A DNA stretch of 43,512 nucleotides from Hoeflea sp. (lineage in GTDB: Bacteria; Pseudomonadota; Alphaproteobacteria; Rhizobiales; Rhizobiaceae): contig NZ_JACIYP010000042.1 in assembly GCF_014359905.1 (NCBI RefSeq), positions 1 to 43,512 of the forward strand. The letters are read 5' to 3'. The stretch's first letter is position 1; every line of letters starts with the position of its first letter. The notes under the pieces were generated by a model. That model was given only the letters and a program-made list of their open reading frames with translations. It did no database searches and was not told the origin of the DNA. Made by a program: the position numbers and the translations under genes. Shown here piece by piece: positions 43,195-43,512 of the stretch.

Positions 43195-43512
43195 ATGGAT
43201 GAATTCTTCACGGCCGAGGAGCGGAGTTTCCGGGATCACGTCCGCTCGGCAATCGCGGACATGCTACCGGAGCATCTCGCGGCCCATACCCGCACGCACC
43301 TGCACATGACCCGCGACACCATGGCGGAATGGAACGGGATCCTGCATCAGCGCGGATGGTCGGCGCATCATTGGCCCAAGGAATTTGGCGGTCCGGGCTG
43401 GACACCGATCCAGCGGTTCATATTCGAATCCGAACTGGCGCGCGCTGACGCCCCGCCGATCAGTGTCTTCGGCATATATCTGGTCGGTCCGACGCTCTAC
43501 AGTTTCGGCACC
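43195..43512 (+). CDS. Acyl-CoA dehydrogenase, N-terminal part (cut by window edge)
   Basis: The 106 codons before the right edge encode the N-terminal helical domain of an acyl-CoA dehydrogenase: MDEFFTAEERSFRDHVRSAI, then WNGILHQRGWSAHHWPKEFGGPGWTP and FESELARADAPP, all typical. The FAD and substrate-binding parts are beyond the window. The start at 43195 gives the family N-terminus; an in-frame ATG at 43117 would add 26 atypical residues. It lies 120 bases after the thioesterase gene on the same strand. Confidence 0.9.
   Translation, partial: MDEFFTAEERSFRDHVRSAIADMLPEHLAAHTRTHLHMTRDTMAEWNGILHQRGWSAHHWPKEFGGPGWTPIQRFIFESELARADAPPISVFGIYLVGPTLYSFGT

Overview
The window looks like a chromosomal segment of a Hyphomicrobiales (Rhizobiales) alphaproteobacterium. 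The evidence is the gene order rpoZ-rsh ... acpS-lepB-rnc-era on one strand and NYN/LabA-type protein, family 5 uracil-DNA glycosylase, smpB, dapA and slt beside it, together with a RopA-like porin, a single bifunctional Rsh protein and high-GC coding sequence throughout. I cannot name the genus from the sequence alone. No transposase, integrase, phage gene or CRISPR array is visible.

Positions 1-17,200 are core functions. A leftward block carries rpoZ, rsh, a DUF2062 membrane protein, acpS, lepB, rnc and the start of era (cut by the window edge). Rightward genes are the NYN-domain protein and the Fe-S uracil-DNA glycosylase. smpB-dapA run leftward, followed by a soluble lytic transglycosylase and an alpha/beta hydrolase running rightward. 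A leftward envelope module follows: a membrane-anchored OmpA-domain protein, a 32-residue single-span membrane protein that is easily missed, and a membrane-tethered helix-hairpin-helix protein. The porin and its clear intrinsic terminator come next. An 0.8-kb non-coding stretch with short palindromic repeats then leads to tRNA-Ser(GCU) at 17,800.

From the tRNA to the right end the content is accessory metabolism. It starts with an epoxide-hydrolase-family protein facing a leftward branched-chain-type ABC transporter (binding protein, LivH, M, G, F) that ends in a short-chain dehydrogenase. A tightly packed leftward operon of 12 genes (25,259-38,055) follows: a sugar ABC importer with a Tat-type binding protein, two FGGY carbohydrate kinases in tandem, a HAD phosphatase, an SMP-30 lactonase, a two-subunit transketolase, a dioxygenase-like cupin and a GldA-like metal-dependent dehydrogenase. 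Most junctions are stop/start overlaps. The operon is divergent from a GntR/MocR-type regulator, and the shared intergenic region holds a perfect 18-bp palindrome.

The last block has a 4-oxalocrotonate-tautomerase-like protein, an AMP-forming acyl-CoA ligase and, divergent from it, a quinone-oxidoreductase-like protein, a hotdog thioesterase and the start of an acyl-CoA dehydrogenase. This looks like a CoA-thioester catabolic module.

The strongest candidate for something undescribed is the 12-gene kinase/transketolase operon. Its import, kinase, transketolase and dehydrogenase genes suggest catabolism of an unusual ketose or polyol by phosphorylation and two-carbon transfer. The transketolase has lost a normally invariant active-site His, and the regulator has Arg where MocR proteins carry the PLP-binding Lys. 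The substrate cannot be read from the sequence.
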